A stretch of 64,000 nucleotides of DNA, taken from positions 62,001 to 126,000 of the forward strand of contig NZ_CP084626.1 of assembly GCF_022878925.1 (NCBI RefSeq). The letters are read 5' to 3'. Source of the DNA: Caballeronia sp. TF1N1. GTDB taxonomy: Bacteria; Pseudomonadota; Gammaproteobacteria; Burkholderiales; Burkholderiaceae. The stretch's first letter is position 1, and the number at the start of each line of letters is the position of its first letter. Below, one piece after another: positions 1 through 9,466 of this stretch. Under the pieces are notes generated by a model, which worked only from the letters and a program-made list of their open reading frames with translations, searched no databases and was not told the DNA's origin. Position numbers and translations under genes: made by a program.

Positions 1-81
1 CTTGGCGGGATTGGCACCGCGACGTTCGGCGCGATCATTCTGTATGCGCTGCTGCGCCGGCGTGGGTCGGGCGTGGTTTGA
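1..81 (+). CDS. C-terminal fragment of a small membrane protein (GlsB/YeaQ-like)
   Basis: Only the last 26 codons lie inside the window; the frame is open from the first base and ends at TGA 79-81. The fragment reads as a Gly/Ala-rich transmembrane helix (IGTATFGAIILYALL) followed by a basic tail (RRRGSG). That pattern is typical of the last helix of GlsB/YeaQ/YmgE (transglycosylase-associated) stress membrane proteins, but the piece is too short to be sure. It converges on the antiporter gene that ends at 137. Confidence 0.45.
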   Translation, partial: LGGIGTATFGAIILYALLRRRGSGVV

Positions 82-136
82 TGACAAAGCGCCTGCGCGC
101 CCGGTGGAACGCACGCGCAGGCAAGAGAGCATGCTC

Positions 137-1801
137 TCAAGCCGACAACCCCCGCTTCCGATTCACCAGCGCGGTCTCCGCCAGATCGATCTCCCGGATG
201 AGCTTGTTCAACGTCTCGTCGTTGATCGTCTGAGCGGCGCGCAACCTGAACAACTCGGCCCGCTCGGCGCGCATCGCGGCCATGCGCAGCCGTGTCTCGA
301 CCATTTCGCTTCTCTTCGCGGCCACGCGTGGCGCTTCCTCATCGCCGAGGGATTCCAGCCTGCGCCGGTAAATGCCCATCACACGCGCGGATGAATCCGT
401 GCAGCGCGCCGCCGCCGTTTCGTCCATCTGCTCGATGAGCGTCTCGTGCGTGTCGTCGATAGCGCGTATCGCCGCCTGCGCGATGCGCCGCCGCGCCATG
501 CGCTCCTCCGCCGCGTAGGGCTTGTCGATGCGCGCGGTGCCGCGCAAGAGAATAGGCAAGCCGATGACCGCAATGATTAGCGACACCAGGATCACCGCCG
601 ACGCGATGAAGATTGCCACGTCACGACCCGCGAGCGGCGTGCCGTTATCGAGCGTGACCGGCAGCGAGAGCACGCCCGCGAGTGTGACCGCGCCGCGCAC
701 GCCGCCAATCGTGGTCATGGCGAGCGTGCGGAAACCGGGCGCCGCGCCAATGCCCTGTTTCGCGGCGTTGCGGCTCGCCACCCAGCGCAGGCAATACACC
801 CACACGAAGCGCAACGCATACAACGCGACAACGGTCGCAAGCACATAGCCGATCAAAAGGCCCACTTGAGCGTCGCCATCGTGATGCGCTTCGATCAGCG
901 CCTGCCCGATCACGTGCGGCAACTGCAGGCCGAGCAGAATGAACACCATTCCGTTGAAGACGAACTCGATCATCGCCCAGGTGCTCGTCATGCGGATACG
1001 CACCGCGCTCGGAATGCTGTCGCGCAGGCTCTGGATGTTCATCATCATCCCCGCCGATACCGCCGCCAGAATGCCCGAGCAACCCGCGCGCTCGGCGATC
1101 ACGTAGGCGGCGAACGGAATCAGCACGGTGAGAATGACGCCCGCCGCGGGGTCGTCGTCCTCGGAAAACTTGAGGATGCGCGCGGGTATCTCCGTGATCG
1201 CCCAACTGATCGCCGCGCCGATGGCGAGCCCGCCCGCCGCGATGATGAAGAAGCTGATGGTCGCGTCGCGCAGGGAGAACACGCCGGTGAGCGCCGCCGC
1301 GATGGCGAACTTCAGCGCGACGAGGCCGGACGCGTCGTTCATCAGCGCTTCGCCTTCGAGGATATGCATGAGGTTCGGCGGAATGCGATTGCGCCCGGCA
1401 ATGCCCGTCAGCGCGACGGCATCCGTCGGCGAAAGTACGGCCGCGAGCGCAAACGCGACGGGCAGCGGCATCTCGGGAATCATCGCGTGCAGGAAGTAGC
1501 CGAGCAGCCCGACCGTGATGAACACGAGGCCGAGCGCGAGCATGAGTATCGCGCGGCGCTGCATGTAGAGCTCGCGCTTCGGAATGCGCCAGCCATCCGC
1601 GAAAAGCAGCGGCGGAATGAACAGCAGCATGAAGAGTTCGGGATCGAACGTGACGTGAAGCCCGAAGCCGTGCCACGCCAGCACCGCGCCGATGGCGATC
1701 TGGATCAGCGGCAGTGGCAGCTTGACCGGAAGCAGGCTCAGTCCGAAGCCGGACAGCGCGACCACCATCAGAAGAATGAGTACGGTGAAGACGATTTCCA
1801 T
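137..1801 (-). CDS. CPA1-family Na+/H+ antiporter, YjcE-like
   Basis: A 554-residue inner-membrane monovalent cation/proton antiporter. It closely follows the E. coli YjcE layout: it starts MEIVFTVLILLM, then carries LPLIQIAIGAVLAWHGFGLH, FIPPLLFADGW, the conserved LSPTDAVALTGI and EALMNDASGLVALK signatures holding the transport aspartates, and GGVRGAVTLAGVL late in the membrane part. About the last 130 residues are a hydrophilic, Arg/Glu-rich cytoplasmic tail, also as in YjcE. An upstream in-frame ATG at 1855 would add 18 residues. The start at 1801 was chosen because it matches the family N-terminus, although no strong ribosome binding site precedes either one. The expected role is pH and sodium/potassium homeostasis. 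The gene is monocistronic and divergent from the EAL gene. Confidence 0.9.
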   Translation of the reverse strand: MEIVFTVLILLMVVALSGFGLSLLPVKLPLPLIQIAIGAVLAWHGFGLHVTFDPELFMLLFIPPLLFADGWRIPKRELYMQRRAILMLALGLVFITVGLLGYFLHAMIPEMPLPVAFALAAVLSPTDAVALTGIAGRNRIPPNLMHILEGEALMNDASGLVALKFAIAAALTGVFSLRDATISFFIIAAGGLAIGAAISWAITEIPARILKFSEDDDPAAGVILTVLIPFAAYVIAERAGCSGILAAVSAGMMMNIQSLRDSIPSAVRIRMTSTWAMIEFVFNGMVFILLGLQLPHVIGQALIEAHHDGDAQVGLLIGYVLATVVALYALRFVWVYCLRWVASRNAAKQGIGAAPGFRTLAMTTIGGVRGAVTLAGVLSLPVTLDNGTPLAGRDVAIFIASAVILVSLIIAVIGLPILLRGTARIDKPYAAEERMARRRIAQAAIRAIDDTHETLIEQMDETAAARCTDSSARVMGIYRRRLESLGDEEAPRVAAKRSEMVETRLRMAAMRAERAELFRLRAAQTINDETLNKLIREIDLAETALVNRKRGLSA

Positions 1802-2165
1802 ATGTGCGGTACTGCACGACGCAAAGAGGCGAAAGCCCTTGATGCCGTCTAGCATTGCTCGGGCGACGCGAAAGTTTATCGCGTGAGCCGGTCAGGGTTG
1901 ATATACGGTGATATACGACGCTCGCACCGCGGCGGTGCGCATGCACGCGAAATCGCCTGATAGCGGTGCACATTCCACCTAAAACGCCGACAAATCCACA
2001 TGCATTGCTCGCATGGAGCTTGCTTTATCGTCAGCCACGGGGGACGCAAGACTCCCGGCAGATCAACGAGGGCTGTTCTATGAAATCGGTATTGGACGGG
2101 GCCGGGGCGGGACTGGTCAGGCTTGGCCAGGCAAGAGATTCGGCGTTTTGCGGGAGGGCACGGAC
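1802..2165. other. Intergenic region between divergent antiporter and EAL genes
   Basis: About 360 bases with no convincing gene. It must hold the promoters of both divergent genes. A short direct repeat, tgatatacg, occurs twice at 1899-1907 and 1909-1917. A GGGAGGG ribosome binding site for the EAL gene lies near 2152. Confidence 0.5.
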
Positions 2166-3485
2166 ATGGTGATCGCGAATCCGGAAAAGGCGACGGTCAC
2201 CACGCGTAGCTTCGAACTGGGCGTGACCTCGGGCTTCGACCGCTATTCCGTCGAACATGGCGACCTGACGCTCTCGAGCGTCTTCCAGCCGGTCTTCAGC
2301 CTTTCGCATATGCGCGCGGTCGGCTACGAAGGCTTGTTGCGCGCGCATGACTCGCTCGATCGTCCGGTTCCTCCGGTCGATGTTTTCGGGCAGGCATCGC
2401 GTATTGGCGAAGCCATGCTGATCGACCGGCTGGCGCAGGCGCTGCATCTGGAAAACTTCAAGATGCTGGGCGCGCAGACCGAATGGCTCTTTCTCAACGT
2501 GCATCCCGGCGCGCTGACCGAGCCGTATCACGCCGCCGCGTTGATGGCCAACCTCAAGCGGCTGCATATCGAGCCGCGCCGCGTCGTGCTCGAAGTGCTG
2601 GAGCAGAGCGCCGAAGACATGGAACGGCTCGCGCTCGCCGTGCAGCAGTTCCGCGATCAGGGCTTTCTCATTGCGCTGGACGACTTCGGCGCGGGACATA
2701 CGAACATCGAACGCATCTGGCAACTCGATCCGGATATCGTGAAGCTAGATCGCGTGATGCTGTCGCACGCCGGGCAGAACGTGCACGCGCCTTCGTCGTC
2801 GCGCACGATCAAGCAGCGGCAGAACATGGAAGCGGTGCTCTCGGGCATCGTGTCCTTGCTGCACGAAGCGGGCAAGCTCGTGCTGATAGAAGGCGTCGAG
2901 ACCGAACACGAGGCGCAATTGGCGCTTGCGAGCGGCGCGGACTTCGTGCAGGGCTTCTTCTTCGCGCGGCCGCATCCGGGTCTCGCGGATGGCGACCACG
3001 CGAAAACCGTCATCGGCGAACTCACCGAGCGCTACCGCTTGCAGACCGAGGCGCGCGAACGGCGCGTGGCGACGCGGCTGCAACCCTACGTGCGTGCCTT
3101 CGAGCGCGCGGCGGAACGGCTTGCGGCGGGCGAGCCGCTCGACGAAGTGTGCTGGAACTTCCTCGCGCTCGATAACGCCGCCCGCTGCTTCCTGCTCGAT
3201 GCCAACGGTCGCCAGGCGGGCCGCAATGTCGTGCTGCGCGCCGACCGCGCGGCGCACGAAGCACGATTTCTCCCGCTGATCGACGCGCAAGGCGCGAACT
3301 GGCTGCGCCGACCATATTTTCGGGCGGCGCTCGGCGAGCCGGAGCGCGTGCACGTGACGAAGCCGTATCTGTCGATCAACGAGGCGATGCCTTGCGTCAC
3401 GTTGTCGGTGGAGACGCGGCTCGACGGCAAGCGCTGCGTGCTGTGCGGCGACATCGACTGGATCTCGGACGACGAGCTCGTCTGA
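2166..3485 (+). CDS. EAL-domain cyclic-di-GMP phosphodiesterase with C-terminal sensor domain
   Basis: A 439-residue protein. The N-terminal two thirds (about residues 35-285) form an EAL domain. The signature is EGLLR instead of EALLR, followed by LFLNVHP, the acidic LEVLEQ, the catalytic ALDDFGAG, DIVKLD, IEGVE and the final QGFFFARP, so all metal- and substrate-binding acidic residues are present and the enzyme should hydrolyse c-di-GMP to pGpG. After a short helical linker, about residues 300-435 form a second globular region (CFLLDANGRQ, LRRPYFRAAL, CVLCGDIDW) that resembles the PAS/Cache-like C-terminal domain of Bacillus YkuI; this is inferred from layout. The protein is cytoplasmic with no membrane segment. 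The start at 2166 was chosen over an upstream in-frame ATG at 2013 because of a GGGAGGG site 8 bases before it. Confidence 0.88.
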   Translation: MVIANPEKATVTTRSFELGVTSGFDRYSVEHGDLTLSSVFQPVFSLSHMRAVGYEGLLRAHDSLDRPVPPVDVFGQASRIGEAMLIDRLAQALHLENFKMLGAQTEWLFLNVHPGALTEPYHAAALMANLKRLHIEPRRVVLEVLEQSAEDMERLALAVQQFRDQGFLIALDDFGAGHTNIERIWQLDPDIVKLDRVMLSHAGQNVHAPSSSRTIKQRQNMEAVLSGIVSLLHEAGKLVLIEGVETEHEAQLALASGADFVQGFFFARPHPGLADGDHAKTVIGELTERYRLQTEARERRVATRLQPYVRAFERAAERLAAGEPLDEVCWNFLALDNAARCFLLDANGRQAGRNVVLRADRAAHEARFLPLIDAQGANWLRRPYFRAALGEPERVHVTKPYLSINEAMPCVTLSVETRLDGKRCVLCGDIDWISDDELV

Positions 3486-3509
3486 GAGCCGAGGCGTCAC
3501 ACGTCCCGA

Positions 3510-6500
3510 TCATTTCGCCACGACGACCGGAATTCCCTTCAGGCTCGATGCGCCCTTCATCGTTTCGATGGACGCGCGCACCGCGTCGCCCGTCGCCGCT
3601 TCAATGCCGATGCGCGCCGCGATATCGCGTTCGCCGCGCTTGACCATCGCGAGGCTGGCGAGCTTCACGTGACCGTAGCCGCGCACGCGTTCAAAGAGCG
3701 CGGCAAGCGCCAACACGTCTTGCGCGTTGTGCGTATCGCGGTTGGCGAGCGCGCGTTGCATCGTGAGTTCGTAATCGCTGGCGAGTTGACGCTCCATGCG
3801 CCGTTCGAGCGTCTTGCCGAACGGATCGAGCACCGTGCCGCGCAGCGCGCGAAAGCTCGACAAGCCGCCGAGCACGGACCACATCCATTGACCGAACACC
3901 TTCTTTTTCGACGCGCGTGACATGGCGGGCGGCGCGAGATTGAACTTCACGGTGTAGTCGTCGCCGGCCGCGCCTTCGAACTGCGCGGCGAGCGCGGCGC
4001 GAAACGCCGGGTCCGTGTAGAGGCGCGCGACTTCGTACTCGTCCTTCACTGCGAGCAGCTTGTAGAACGTGACCGCGACGGCGCGCGTGAGGGCGTCATC
4101 GCCCGATGCGTCCTCGACGAGCTTGCGATAACGCGCGACATACTTCGCGCCGCCGTACGCGAGAAGCCGTTCCTCGCGGTCGCGGATCAGCTCGCGCAAG
4201 GGCATGTCCGCCATCGCGACACGCTTGTTTTCCTTCGATGCCGCCAGCGCTTCCAGCGCGCTCTCATCCGCCGCCGCGAGCCGTCCGATGGCGAAGGCCA
4301 GCTTGTTCGCGGCCACCGCCACGTTGTTCAGTTCGAGCGCGCGCATGAGCGCCGCGTGCGACAACGGCACGAGCCCCAACTGCCACGCGAAGCCCAGCAT
4401 CAGAATGTTCGCGCCAATGGTGTCGCCGAGAAAGCGCGTGGCGAGCGCCTGTGCATCGCAGCTTCGGAGCGCGTCGGCGGCATGGGGCCCGGCTGCGTGC
4501 CGCATCTTGTCGATGAGCGCATCCGCGTGAAGATTCGCCTCGGGGTTCTGCACGAAGCTCGCGTTGGCGATGGCGTGCGTGTTCACGACGATCTTCGTTC
4601 TGTCGTGCCGCACCGTTTGCAAGGCTTCGGGACTCGCGCCCACCACCATGTCGCAAGCGAGCAGCAAGTCGGCCTGTTGCGTGTCGATGCGCACCTGGTT
4701 CAGAAGCGCATCGGTCGCGGCGAAGCGCACGAACGACAGCACCGAGCCGCCTTTCTGCGCGAAGCCCATGAAGTCGAGCACCGACGCGCTCTTGCCTTCC
4801 AGATGCGCCGCCATGCTGATGAGCGCGCCCACGGTGACCACGCCCGTGCCGCCTACGCCCGTGACCAGGATGTCATAGGGCGCAGCGTCGAGATGCGCTT
4901 GCGGCAAGGGCAGGGAATCGACCTTTCGCGCGAGTTCGGCTGGATCGAACGCGTGGCCTTCCGCCTTCTTGAGCTTCGCGCCTTCGAGCGTGACGAAGCT
5001 CGGGCAGAAGCCATTCACGCACGAATAGTCCTTGTTGCACGACGACTGATCGATGCGGCGCTTTCTTCCCAATTCCGTTTCCACCGGTTCGACCGATAGA
5101 CAGTTCGACTTCACGCCGCAGTCGCCGCAACCTTCGCACACCGCTTCGTTGATGAAGAGCCGCTTGTCTGGATCGGGAAATTCGCCTTTCTTGCGGCGGC
5201 GGCGCTTTTCGGCGGCGCAGGTCTGGTCGTAGATGAGCACGGTGACGCCCGGCGTGTCGCGCAGACGGCGCTGCACGGCATCGAGTTCGTCGCGATGATG
5301 AAACGTCGTGCCGCGCGGAAACTGATCTTCGTGGCCGTCGTACTTTTCGGGCTCGTCGCTGACCACGACGAGCAGCGCAATGCCTTCGGCTTCCACTTGC
5401 CGCGCGATTCGCGGCACGGAAATGCTGCCATCGACGGGCTGGCCGCCGGTCATCGCGACGGCGTCGTTATAGAGAATCTTGTACGTGATGTTCGCCTTCG
5501 CGGCCACGGCTTGACGAATCGCGAGAATGCCCGAGTGGAAATAGGTGCCGTCGCCCAGGTTCTGAAACACGTGCGGCGTTTTCGTGAACATGGAATGCGA
5601 AGCCCAATCGACGCCTTCGCCGCCCATCTGAATGAGACCGGTCGTGTCGCGCTCCATCCACGAAGCCATGAAGTGACAGCCGATGCCCGCCTGCGCCACC
5701 GACCCTTCGGGCACCTTCGTCGACGTGTTGTGCGGACAGCCCGAGCAGAAGTAGGGCGTGCGCTTCACGGCATCGGCGATATTGGACAGAATTTGCGGCG
5801 CGACGAGATCCACCACTTTGTCGCGGCGATCGAGCGCGGGCTTGTGACGCGCGAGCCATTGCGCGAACACCGGCAGCACGCGCGAGGGCCGCAACTCGCC
5901 GAGCGCGGACAGAAGCGGCGCGGCATCTTGCGCCGTCTTGCCAATCACGACGGGACGCGCACCTTGCGCGCGGTTGTAGAGATGGTCCTTGATCTGCTGC
6001 TCGATGACCGGCCCTTTCTCCTCGATCACGAGCACTTCCGCGAGCCCTTCGACGAACGATTCGAGCCGCGTCGTTTCGAGCGGATACGAGAGCCCGACCT
6101 TGTAGATACGCACGCCCGCCATATCCAGATCGGCGATGGTGAGATCGAGGCGGCGCAGCGCTTCCATGAGATCGAGATGCGCCTTGCCGCACGTCACGAT
6201 TCCCACGTTCGCGCGCGGGCTCGGCGCAATCCATTTGTCGATGCTGTTTTCGCGCGCGAAGTGCCGCGCCGCTTCTATCTTCGCGGCGAGGCGCGATTCG
6301 ATGGTGAGACTCGGCAGATCGGGCCAGCGGTTGTGCAGTCCGCCCGGCGGCGGCGTGAAGTCTTGCGGCGCTGGCCAGTCACGGCGGATGCCGTCCAGAT
6401 CGACGGTCGAGCCGGATTCGACCGTCTCCGAAATCGCCTTGAAGCCGACCCACGCGCCCGAAAAGCGCGACAGCGCCCAGCCGTAGAGACCGAACTCCAG

Positions 6501-7085
6501 CATGTCGGCCACGTTCGACGGATTCACCACCGGCATGTGCCACGCGATCATCGCCTGATCGCTCTGATGCGGCATCGACGAAGACACGCAGCCGTGATCG
6601 TCGCCGGCGACGACGAGCACGCCTCCATGCGGCGAAGAACCGTAGGCGTTGCCGTGCTTGAGCGCATCGCCCGCGCGGTCCACGCCAGGGCCTTTGCCGT
6701 ACCACATCGCGAAGACGCCATCGACGGTGCGCTCCGGGTCCGATTCAACGCGCTGCGTGCCGAGCACCGCCGTGCCGCCAAGTTCCTCGTTGATCGCGGG
6801 CAGAAAGCGCACGTCGTGCGACGCGAGCAGTTTCTTCGCCTTCCACAATTGCTGATCGACCATGCCGAGCGGCGAGCCTCGATAGCCGCTCACGAAACCG
6901 GCCGTGTTGAGATTCGCCGCGCGGTCGAGTTCGCGCTGCATCAGGACGAGCCGCACGAGCGCCTGCGTGCCGGTGAGGAAGATGCGGCCGCTCGTGGCGC
7001 TCAGGTTGTCGGTCAGTCGATAGCCCGACAATGCCGGTTCTTTAGAGTGCGAGGCGAATGCATCAGCGGGAACACGCGCGTTCAT
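3510..7085 (-). CDS. Indolepyruvate ferredoxin oxidoreductase, fused alpha/beta (Ior-type)
   Basis: A 1191-residue cytoplasmic enzyme that oxidatively decarboxylates aryl- or branched 2-oxo acids to acyl-CoA with TPP and iron-sulfur clusters. Alpha-type pyrimidine-binding and transketolase regions occupy about residues 20-400. The TPP-binding part follows, with FCSGCPHNTSTKVPEGS and GGEGVDWASH. A Cys-rich stretch near residues 650-710 (CEGCGDCGVKSNC, then CNKDYSCVNGFC) would ligate Fe-S clusters. The C-terminal gamma-type domain begins at TGVGGTGVVTVGAL. Archaeal enzymes are split into IorA and IorB; the single long chain is the form usual in proteobacteria. The gene converges with the EAL gene, leaving only 24 bases. 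The expected role is catabolism of phenylalanine, tyrosine or tryptophan via arylpyruvates. Confidence 0.92.
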   Translation of the reverse strand: MNARVPADAFASHSKEPALSGYRLTDNLSATSGRIFLTGTQALVRLVLMQRELDRAANLNTAGFVSGYRGSPLGMVDQQLWKAKKLLASHDVRFLPAINEELGGTAVLGTQRVESDPERTVDGVFAMWYGKGPGVDRAGDALKHGNAYGSSPHGGVLVVAGDDHGCVSSSMPHQSDQAMIAWHMPVVNPSNVADMLEFGLYGWALSRFSGAWVGFKAISETVESGSTVDLDGIRRDWPAPQDFTPPPGGLHNRWPDLPSLTIESRLAAKIEAARHFARENSIDKWIAPSPRANVGIVTCGKAHLDLMEALRRLDLTIADLDMAGVRIYKVGLSYPLETTRLESFVEGLAEVLVIEEKGPVIEQQIKDHLYNRAQGARPVVIGKTAQDAAPLLSALGELRPSRVLPVFAQWLARHKPALDRRDKVVDLVAPQILSNIADAVKRTPYFCSGCPHNTSTKVPEGSVAQAGIGCHFMASWMERDTTGLIQMGGEGVDWASHSMFTKTPHVFQNLGDGTYFHSGILAIRQAVAAKANITYKILYNDAVAMTGGQPVDGSISVPRIARQVEAEGIALLVVVSDEPEKYDGHEDQFPRGTTFHHRDELDAVQRRLRDTPGVTVLIYDQTCAAEKRRRRKKGEFPDPDKRLFINEAVCEGCGDCGVKSNCLSVEPVETELGRKRRIDQSSCNKDYSCVNGFCPSFVTLEGAKLKKAEGHAFDPAELARKVDSLPLPQAHLDAAPYDILVTGVGGTGVVTVGALISMAAHLEGKSASVLDFMGFAQKGGSVLSFVRFAATDALLNQVRIDTQQADLLLACDMVVGASPEALQTVRHDRTKIVVNTHAIANASFVQNPEANLHADALIDKMRHAAGPHAADALRSCDAQALATRFLGDTIGANILMLGFAWQLGLVPLSHAALMRALELNNVAVAANKLAFAIGRLAAADESALEALAASKENKRVAMADMPLRELIRDREERLLAYGGAKYVARYRKLVEDASGDDALTRAVAVTFYKLLAVKDEYEVARLYTDPAFRAALAAQFEGAAGDDYTVKFNLAPPAMSRASKKKVFGQWMWSVLGGLSSFRALRGTVLDPFGKTLERRMERQLASDYELTMQRALANRDTHNAQDVLALAALFERVRGYGHVKLASLAMVKRGERDIAARIGIEAATGDAVRASIETMKGASSLKGIPVVVAK

Positions 7086-7319
7086 GGAGTCTCCGTTCTT
7101 TTAGGTACGCGGGGCAGGTCTCCATTTTTCGCTGTCGAAGGCGGAAAGTTTTTGCGCACTTCCCGACTATCGCGCTCTCTCGGAAAGTAATTGGATTAAT
7201 TTCGAGATAACCGAGCGGAATCTTCTCGATTGCCGGTGTGCTCACGTATACCCGAAGCGGGATCGCGCATGCTTTGGGTCTAACCTGAACGCCCGACGAT
7301 CGCCCCAAGAAGGATGCCG

Positions 7320-7967
7320 ATGAAGCTCTATTACTGGCCGAAGACCCGCGCTTTTCGCGCGCTGTGGATGCTCGAGGAAATGCGCGTGCCCTACGATCTC
7401 GAGTTCGTGAACATCCGCGCGGGCGTGCAGAACGAGCCCGCGTTCTGCCGCGTCAATCCGATGTCGAAACTGCCCGCGCTGGAAGACGGCGACGTCAAGG
7501 TGGCGGAGTCGGGCGCGCTGCTGCTGTATCTCGCGGATCGCTATCCGGAAACGAAGCTCGGCGCTTCGCCGCACGACCCGTTGCGCGGCCGCTTTCTGCA
7601 GTGGATGTTCTTCACCGGTTCATGTCTCGAACCCGCGATGGCCGAACGCATGACCGGCGCACAAGGCAACACGGTGAGCTTCGGCTGGGGCGATCTGGCG
7701 CGCGTGGAGCGTGCCATCGAAGGCGCGCTCGAAGAAGGCCCGTGGCTGCTCGGCGAACAGTTCAGCGCCGCCGACATCCTCGCGGCGAGCACGCTGCAGA
7801 TTGCGTTCATGGCGAAGCTGATCGCGCCGCAGGGCGTGCTCTTCGATTATGTCGAACGGGCGGTGGCGCGCGATAGTCATGAACGCGCGGCGGCGATCGA
7901 TCATCGGGAAGCGGAGCGGCTCGCGTTACGGCCGCATACCGGCGCGATCACGCCGCCCGCGCATTGA
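7320..7967 (+). CDS. Glutathione S-transferase family protein
   Basis: A 215-residue cytosolic GST. The N-terminal thioredoxin-like domain (about 1-80) has MKLYYWPKTRAFRALWMLEE, the cis-proline segment NPMSKLPAL and the glutathione-contacting ESGALLLYLADR. An all-helical domain with LGEQFSAADILAAS follows. The first in-frame ATG is at 7314, but the one at 7320 sits six bases after AGAAGG and matches the family N-terminus. The substrate is unknown; the gene stands alone and converges with a small conserved gene. Confidence 0.88.
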   Translation: MKLYYWPKTRAFRALWMLEEMRVPYDLEFVNIRAGVQNEPAFCRVNPMSKLPALEDGDVKVAESGALLLYLADRYPETKLGASPHDPLRGRFLQWMFFTGSCLEPAMAERMTGAQGNTVSFGWGDLARVERAIEGALEEGPWLLGEQFSAADILAASTLQIAFMAKLIAPQGVLFDYVERAVARDSHERAAAIDHREAERLALRPHTGAITPPAH

Positions 7968-7973
7968 ATGTGA

Positions 7974-8216
7974 TTAGGGAAAGGTGCGCGGCTTAGGAAT
8001 TCCCGCACCGGCTTCGATATCCGCTACCGCGCGTCGATGCGCAAGCTCGACCGCGGCGGCGGAATCGGCAAGGCCGTCGCCGCCGACCGTGGACCACGCT
8101 TGCACGGGTTTGTCGTTATGACGGATTTCGTACTCCGCATCCCAGCGCGCGCCTTGCAACTCGAGCGGCTTGACGTGGATTGCGTAGACGCCATAGAGGA
8201 AGACCTGCTCCGGCAT
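7974..8216 (-). CDS. Small conserved hypothetical protein
   Basis: An 80-residue soluble protein of unknown function, starting MPEQVFLYGVYAIHVKPLEL and ending PKPRTFP. It has no signal peptide or membrane segment. It includes a WDAEYEIRHNDKPV core that looks like beta strands followed by an Ala/Glu-rich helix (AAVELAHRRAVADIEAG). It lies 42 bases downstream of another small gene on the same strand and probably shares its transcript. I recognise no family. Confidence 0.6.
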   Translation of the reverse strand: MPEQVFLYGVYAIHVKPLELQGARWDAEYEIRHNDKPVQAWSTVGGDGLADSAAAVELAHRRAVADIEAGAGIPKPRTFP

Positions 8217-8258
8217 GATGCCCTCCCGATCAGGATAAGCAGCGGCGCGCCGCTGCTC

Positions 8259-8480
8259 CTACAGTTCGATTTCCCCGAGAATTCGATGCGCAAGCGCGCG
8301 CGCTTCTTCCAGCGCTTCGTGCTCGTTCTCCGATGCGGCTTCCACTTCGTAGAGTGTCGGCTCGGTGTCTTCGCCGTCGTCGCGTTCGAGTGAGACGAGA
8401 CCCTGATACTTGTCCCCGTCGATGGCGCGCACGCCGATCGTCGCGGTATAGATGCCTTTCGTGTACGTCGTGTCTTCCAT
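8259..8480 (-). CDS. Small acidic conserved hypothetical protein
   Basis: A 73-residue acidic protein, MEDTTYTKGIYTATIGVRAI at the start, predicted as N-terminal beta strands followed by a Glu/Ala helix (ASENEHEALEEARALAHRIL). Start 8480 was preferred to an in-frame ATG at 8507 because GGAGG lies five bases upstream. It is cytoplasmic and of unknown function, and is probably co-transcribed with the 80-residue gene that follows. Confidence 0.65.
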   Translation of the reverse strand: MEDTTYTKGIYTATIGVRAIDGDKYQGLVSLERDDGEDTEPTLYEVEAASENEHEALEEARALAHRILGEIEL

Positions 8481-8543
8481 GAGCGCCTCCGGCAAGGACG
8501 AAATCATGCTAGCACGCGGTCATGGAACGCGTATGACGCCGTG

Positions 8544-9461
8544 CTACCGGAGCAGCTCCTCCACTTCTTCGAGCGATGGCGAATGCCCGCCCGAATGCCG
8601 GCATGCCGCCGCGCCTGCCGCCAGCGCGAACTTCAGGTGATCGGGCCATTGGCCGTGACGCGCCATCAGGCTATAGAGCAAGCCGCCGATGGACGCATCG
8701 CCGGCGCCGACCGTATCCGCCACTTCGACGCTCGGCGGCCGCGCGCGATATTCCTGGCCGTCCGCATAAAGCGTGGCTTCGTCCGAACCGCGCGTGACGA
8801 GCACGGTGGCTTGCGGGTTCATCGCGCGGATTTGCGCGAGCGCGTCCGCTTCGGACAAGCCCTTGAACAGCATGTGCAGGTCTTCGTCGGAGACCTTGAT
8901 GAGATCGGCGAGGGCGGCCATCTTGCGCAGCGTCGGCTCGTAGCCGTGCTCCATCAAGTTGCGATAGTTCGGATCGAAGCTGATCTTCACGCCGTGCTGA
9001 CGCAGTTGCGCGGCGAGCGCGGCGAGCGTGTTGCCGAGCGGTTGACGCACGAGGCTGATGCAGCCGAAATGCGCCCACTTCACGCGCTCCATCCAGCCTT
9101 GCGGCAGCTTCGACGGATCGAACGCGAGGTCCGCGCCGTTCTCGCCCATGAAGTAGTAAGTGGGCGGCTGCGTCTTGTGGACGATGGCGAGCAGCGGCGG
9201 ACGTTCCACGCGCTGCAGGAAACGCATGTCGAGGCCGGCGGCGACGCTTGCGTCCCAGAGATCGTCGGAGAAATTATCGGTGCCGAGCGACCCGGCCGCC
9301 GCCGTCGGCAACCCGAGACGCGCAACCGCGCGCGCCACGTTCCAGCCCGCGCCGCCCGGACGCGAAAGCCAGCTCGACACGTCGGTGCGGATCATGTCCG
9401 TGAGGATGTCGCCTGCGGAAACGAATTGCGGAAAGGTCTCGGATGTCTTCTCGGTTGCCAT
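8544..9461 (-). CDS. PfkB-family sugar kinase, probable fructokinase
   Basis: A 305-residue ribokinase/PfkB-fold kinase. It shows an N-terminal FVSAGDILTDMI, a glycine motif region (GGAGWNVARAVARLG), ADLIKVSDEDL, VLVTRGSDEATLY and the catalytic PfkB signature DTVGAGDASIGGLL, in which the Asp is the base. It begins five bases after the AGE-family isomerase stop and is the last gene of the LacI-led operon. A role phosphorylating the fructose made by that isomerase is inferred from context. An upstream in-frame start at 9602 would overlap the preceding gene by 135 bases and was rejected. Confidence 0.85.
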   Translation of the reverse strand: MATEKTSETFPQFVSAGDILTDMIRTDVSSWLSRPGGAGWNVARAVARLGLPTAAAGSLGTDNFSDDLWDASVAAGLDMRFLQRVERPPLLAIVHKTQPPTYYFMGENGADLAFDPSKLPQGWMERVKWAHFGCISLVRQPLGNTLAALAAQLRQHGVKISFDPNYRNLMEHGYEPTLRKMAALADLIKVSDEDLHMLFKGLSEADALAQIRAMNPQATVLVTRGSDEATLYADGQEYRARPPSVEVADTVGAGDASIGGLLYSLMARHGQWPDHLKFALAAGAAACRHSGGHSPSLEEVEELLR

Positions 9462-9466
9462 GCGCG

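Noticed and set aside
866..1852. A 328-residue plus-strand frame opposite the antiporter
   Set aside because: It is an Arg/His/Glu-rich shadow of a clearly recognisable membrane protein gene.
5295..7190. A 631-residue open frame on the plus strand opposite the indolepyruvate oxidoreductase gene
   Set aside because: Composition is Arg/His-rich, as in antisense shadows of GC-rich genes, and the opposite strand encodes an unmistakable enzyme.
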